Positions 60,980 through 64,000 of a DNA stretch of 64,000 nucleotides are shown in pieces; position 1 is the stretch's first letter, and every line of letters starts with the position of its first letter. The stretch lies in assembly GCA_046296415.1 (NCBI GenBank), contig JBKBLN010000001.1, positions 930,001-994,000 on the forward strand. Direction: 5' to 3'. The translations under genes and the position numbers were made by a program. Source of the DNA: CAYNRA01 sp046296415. GTDB lineage: Bacteria > Bacteroidota > Bacteroidia > Cytophagales > Spirosomataceae. The notes beneath the pieces are model-generated. The model saw only the letters and a program-made list of their open reading frames with translations. It was not told where the DNA came from and made no database searches.

Positions 60980-62721
60980 CCGAACTGCATTTGGTGCAAA
61001 TGATAATAAGCTCCTTGTTTTTGAATCAAGGTCTCATGATTGCCAACCTCCAAAATTTGACCTTTGTCCAGTACCACAATTTGATGGGCATGCTGAATGG
61101 TACTCAGCCGGTGGGCGATCACAATGGCGGTACGTCCTTTCATTAATTTCTCGATCGCCGCTTGAATCATTTCCTCCGTTTCCGAGTCGACGGAAGAGGT
61201 GGCTTCATCAAGTACAATAATTTTCGGATTTTGCACCATGGCCCGGACAAACGAAATCAATTGCCGCTGGCCAACCGACAACGTGGATCCTCGCTCCATG
61301 ACATGGTAGTCATACCCTCCTGGAAGTTGCATGATGAAGTCATGAACTCCCACAAGTTTGGCTGCCTCAATCATTTGTTCTCGAGTGATTTCGGGATCAC
61401 CTAATGAAATATTATAGGCAATGGAATTGGAAAACAGAAAAACATCTTGTAATACGACCCCAATTTGTTTTCGCAGTGCACTTAGCTCATAAGACTCAAC
61501 GGGGAGGCTATCCAATAGAATTCGGCCTTTTTGAATGTCGTAGAAGCGAGATAGCAAATTGATCACCGAGGACTTACCTGCGCCCGTAGCTCCAACAAAG
61601 GCGATGGTCTCACCTGGTTTGACATGAAATGAAATATCTTTCAGAATTACTTGGTCGGGATTATATCCAAACCAAACATGGTCAAATTGTACTTCACCTT
61701 GAAGAGCCTTGACCACGTTCCCTTGGTTGCTGGTATACTCCTTGGAGTCCAACACAGCAAATATGCGCTCCGTACTTACAATGCCCATTTGAAGGGTATT
61801 CACCCGGTCAGCGATCATCCGAATGGGACGGAAAAACTGGTTTATGAACATGATGAAAGCCGTGACCGTACCAAACGTGACTTCCTGGTCAATGATTTGC
61901 CGGGCACCGTACCAAACGACCAATCCAGTACCCAACGCAGCAATTACCTCGGCTACTGGAAAGTAAATGGAGTAATATAGGATCGATTTGATATTTGCGT
62001 CACGATGTTCTCGATTGATTTGATCGAATTTCTCCATTTCGTGCTTCTCCGCGTTGAAGATTTGTACCACACTCATTCCCGTGATATGCTCTTGAACAAA
62101 GGAATTGAGGTTAGCCACGGCATTTCGAACCACTTGAAAGGAGCTTTTAACTTTTTCCTTGAACACATAGGTGGCCATCATCATCAGCGGCACGGTCGAA
62201 AGGCTGATCAGCGACAACCGCCAGTCGGTATAAAACATCACGGAGATAATCAAAACCAATTGTAAGATATCTCCGGCTATGGCCGCAAAGCCCGAGCTAA
62301 AGACTTCAGCTAGGGTTTCGATATCGGATATCGTGCGAGTGACCAATCGGCCAATCGGCGTATCATCAAAGAACTTGAGGCGAAGGTGAATGATTTTTTC
62401 ATACAATTCCAGCCGGATGTCCCGAATGATGTATTGGCCCAACCAGCCCGCTGCATAGGTATTGTAAAATGAAATAATCGCATTTAAGATGAGCAAGCCC
62501 ACCATAGCAGCTAAGCACCAAGCCAAGAGAGTGTAGTTTCCTTCGGCGATGGGGTGGTCAATGGTATACTGGATCAGGAGGGGTTGAAGGGGGGAAAGCC
62601 CGGCACCCAACATGATCGTGAGTACCAGCGTAAAGAATTTCCCTCGGTAGGGGCCTGTATAGGCAAACAATCGGACCAAGATTTCTCGGTCAAAAATTCG
62701 TCCTGATTTCGAGTTTTCCAA
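60967..62721 (-). CDS. ABC exporter half with degenerate signature (TM288/BmrD-like)
   Basis: 584 residues: exporter helices (about 1-330) and ATPase domain. Walker A GATGAGKSS, Q-loop VVLQDVFLF and Walker B IIVLDEATSSVD with the canonical Glu are intact, and the H-loop reads IAHR. The ABC signature is LSVGQRQ instead of LSGGQ. Together with the 30409-32202 protein (normal signature, Walker B Asp) this gives one complete and one degenerate site if the two pair, as in TM287/288. It is transcribed toward the PLP gene and overlaps it by 13 bases; glycosyltransferase gene is just upstream, 39 bases away. Confidence 0.92.
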   Translation of the reverse strand: MENSKSGRIFDREILVRLFAYTGPYRGKFFTLVLTIMLGAGLSPLQPLLIQYTIDHPIAEGNYTLLAWCLAAMVGLLILNAIISFYNTYAAGWLGQYIIRDIRLELYEKIIHLRLKFFDDTPIGRLVTRTISDIETLAEVFSSGFAAIAGDILQLVLIISVMFYTDWRLSLISLSTVPLMMMATYVFKEKVKSSFQVVRNAVANLNSFVQEHITGMSVVQIFNAEKHEMEKFDQINREHRDANIKSILYYSIYFPVAEVIAALGTGLVVWYGARQIIDQEVTFGTVTAFIMFINQFFRPIRMIADRVNTLQMGIVSTERIFAVLDSKEYTSNQGNVVKALQGEVQFDHVWFGYNPDQVILKDISFHVKPGETIAFVGATGAGKSSVINLLSRFYDIQKGRILLDSLPVESYELSALRKQIGVVLQDVFLFSNSIAYNISLGDPEITREQMIEAAKLVGVHDFIMQLPGGYDYHVMERGSTLSVGQRQLISFVRAMVQNPKIIVLDEATSSVDSETEEMIQAAIEKLMKGRTAIVIAHRLSTIQHAHQIVVLDKGQILEVGNHETLIQKQGAYYHLHQMQFGQPV

Positions 62722-62760
62722 AACAACAAGTAGCTTAAGGTGCCCAATAGACTAGAAACC

Positions 62761-63750
62761 TTATTTTTTTATTTTAGGTTCGATCAGGTACCGAGTGAAT
62801 TCAGTCAGAAAGCCGATACCATAGGCCGAAAGTTGAATGAAACACGCAATGATGCTCAAAAGACCAACCTGAAGGGACTGATTTTGTCGAGTGGCATCCC
62901 AGCCTATGATCATACAATACAAGGTGTAGGCGATGGCTCCTAGGATCGCAAAAGGAGGAAATATCCAAGCCCAAAGTGGGATACTTAAAAGCCCAAGAAG
63001 AAATAGGGCCGGGAAAATATGCACCACTTTCAGTTCTTTTGGATAGAATCGAAACAAATTGATTCGTCCTCGGCCAAAGAAATGCAATTGTTTGAAGAAT
63101 TGACCAAAAGAGGTTCGTCTTTTATGGTATACAAAAGCCTCTGGGATCAATCCGACACGGAAACCATGTGCTATAATTCGAATACTAAATTCGATGTCTT
63201 CAGCCATGCGAGTCAACCGATATCCACCCACTGTTTCGTACACCTGGCGAGAAAGTCCAAAATTAAAGCTTCGGGGATGAAACTGCCCTCCCAAGTTCTG
63301 CTTTTTACCCCGAATTCCCCCAGTAGTGAAGACGGAGGTCATGGCATAATTGATGGCTTTTTGAATGGGGGTGAAGGAGGCATCGGCGGCGTCGGGTCCA
63401 CCGAAGGCATCCCACCGATTGGCGTTTAGTCCTTCTTCTACCTTTTCCAAGTAGGTGGGGGGAAGGACGGCATCTGAATCTAGCTGAATGAAATAATCAC
63501 CGGTCGCTCGTTCAAATGCATAGTTTCTTGAAAATCCTTGTCCAGAGTTTGGTTTGTTGAAATACCGGATGGGAAGTTTTTGGGAGAATTCTTGACAAAC
63601 TGATTCGGAAGAAATAGAGGAACCATCCTCTACAATGAGTACTTCGTGAGGGAGGATGGTTTGGCTAGCCAAGCTCGCAAGGAGCTCGGCTAGTTCGTCC
63701 GGTCGGTTATAAACCGGTGTGACAATGCTATACTTACGCATGAATGGCAT
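62761..63750 (-). CDS. Family 2 glycosyltransferase with membrane helices
   Basis: 329 residues. GT-A fold: YSIVTPVYNRPDELAELLASLASQTI, EVLIVEDGS, ATGDYFIQLDSDAVLPP (DxD), and the acceptor motif MAEDIEFSIRI (ED). The C-terminal third has two to three hydrophobic helices (VVHIFPALFLLGLLSIPLWAWIFPPFAILGAIAYTLYC). It probably works at the inner face of the inner membrane in polysaccharide or lipid glycosylation; substrate unknown. Its start overlaps hemL by 17 bases. Confidence 0.88.
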   Translation of the reverse strand: MPFMRKYSIVTPVYNRPDELAELLASLASQTILPHEVLIVEDGSSISSESVCQEFSQKLPIRYFNKPNSGQGFSRNYAFERATGDYFIQLDSDAVLPPTYLEKVEEGLNANRWDAFGGPDAADASFTPIQKAINYAMTSVFTTGGIRGKKQNLGGQFHPRSFNFGLSRQVYETVGGYRLTRMAEDIEFSIRIIAHGFRVGLIPEAFVYHKRRTSFGQFFKQLHFFGRGRINLFRFYPKELKVVHIFPALFLLGLLSIPLWAWIFPPFAILGAIAYTLYCMIIGWDATRQNQSLQVGLLSIIACFIQLSAYGIGFLTEFTRYLIEPKIKK

Positions 63751-64000
63751 CCAAACTTTCTTCGTGAGCCACCAGAATTTTTTTAATCAATTTAGAAGAT
63801 AAAGCGGTGGACAAAAATAAGGATTCGAATTGGGAGGGTGCCAAGTAAATGCCACGTTGTAGCATCTCATGAAAATACTGACCAAACAAAGCGGTATTGG
63901 AGGTTTTGGCCGTTTCAAAGTTCGTAACCTCTTGGTCGGTAAAGAACAAACTGTACATCGAACCGATATGGTTGATGGTGTAGGGCAATCCACGGTCCAA
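63734..64000 (-). CDS. hemL: Glutamate-1-semialdehyde 2,1-aminomutase, C-terminal part (5' end outside window)
   Basis: 88 residues of the C-terminal domain, running out of the right edge. HIGSMYSLFFTDQEVTNFETAKTSNTALFGQYFHEMLQRGIYLAPSQFESLFLSTALS is highly characteristic of HemL (family: GSMFxLFF..PVxxY..A...D...F..FFHxMLExGVYLAPSxFEAGFxS). The enzyme makes 5-aminolevulinate from glutamate-1-semialdehyde, the start of heme synthesis. The catalytic PLP Lys lies outside the window. It overlaps the glycosyltransferase gene by 17 bases. Confidence 0.93.
   Translation of the reverse strand: MDRGLPYTINHIGSMYSLFFTDQEVTNFETAKTSNTALFGQYFHEMLQRGIYLAPSQFESLFLSTALSSKLIKKILVAHEESLDAIHA

Noticed and set aside
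1..64000. tRNA, rRNA genes or CRISPR arrays
   Set aside because: All gaps were read by eye; no cloverleaf with TTC-A-loop pattern and no regularly spaced repeats were seen.

Overview
The window reads as a chromosomal segment of a free-living Bacteroidota bacterium, most likely a Cytophagales member (order inferred, phylum well supported). Signs of the phylum are: repeated promoter -7 boxes of the form TAnnTTTG just upstream of genes; scarce Shine-Dalgarno sequences apart from a striking one before rpsU; a TonB-dependent receptor; a PorE-like TPR/PD40/OmpA protein; BshA for bacillithiol; DUF4834, DUF6252-like and DUF6814-like proteins; and the pheT / coiled-coil / zapA-like / rny order. No rRNA, tRNA, CRISPR array, prophage or complete insertion sequence was seen. 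Coding density is high, and several convergent or co-directional pairs overlap by a few bases.

Layout. 1-6.4 kb: end of a TonB-dependent receptor, a vanadium-haloperoxidase-like lipoprotein with an eroded active site, a 5'-nucleotidase-like phosphoesterase overlapping an M16 peptidase, and two small outer-membrane-type proteins separated by a 54-nt near-perfect hairpin. 6.5-24 kb: ispF, xylulokinase, an MltD-like lytic transglycosylase, gatA, tatA, a DUF1232 protein, mdh with a palindrome inside its promoter, divergent hemN/aroQ, a PorE-like protein, hemJ, a two-domain DUF952 protein, ppc, a small Bor-like lipoprotein and argS. 24-30 kb: yicC, ychF, three envelope proteins in a row (OmpA, DUF4412-like, DUF6252-like) and a Xer recombinase. 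30-36.5 kb: rpsU, an ABC exporter half, ndh, bshA, a UbiA-family prenyltransferase, purN and a DUF4834 protein. 36.5-42.7 kb: a DUF3298-type lipoprotein, a STAS protein, then pheT, a coiled-coil protein, a zapA-like gene and rny.

42.7-47.7 kb holds a type I secretion-like operon (ABC, HlyD, TolC) whose ABC subunit has lost most of its ATPase motifs. 47.9-57.3 kb looks like an acetate/carboxylate uptake and activation locus: an IS1-InsA-like DNA-binding protein without a transposase domain, a porin, an MHS-type MFS permease with a periplasmic insertion, a DUF6814-like small membrane protein, a small membrane protein plus an SLC5/STAC/histidine-kinase fusion, a receiver-only response regulator, and acetyl-CoA synthetase. 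57.3-64 kb: an unannotated 58-residue basic protein, a DUF975 protein, a GNAT acetyltransferase, an RluD-type pseudouridine synthase, a PLP desulfhydrase/deaminase-like enzyme, a second ABC exporter half, a glycosyltransferase and the end of hemL.

The most notable observations are the acetate locus with its split regulatory parts; two distant ABC half-transporters whose motif defects are complementary, as in heterodimeric exporters; the degenerate secretion ATPase; the strong Shine-Dalgarno of rpsU; and palindromes set in or near the promoters of mdh and the prenyltransferase. All functions are read from sequence motifs; nothing was searched or computed.
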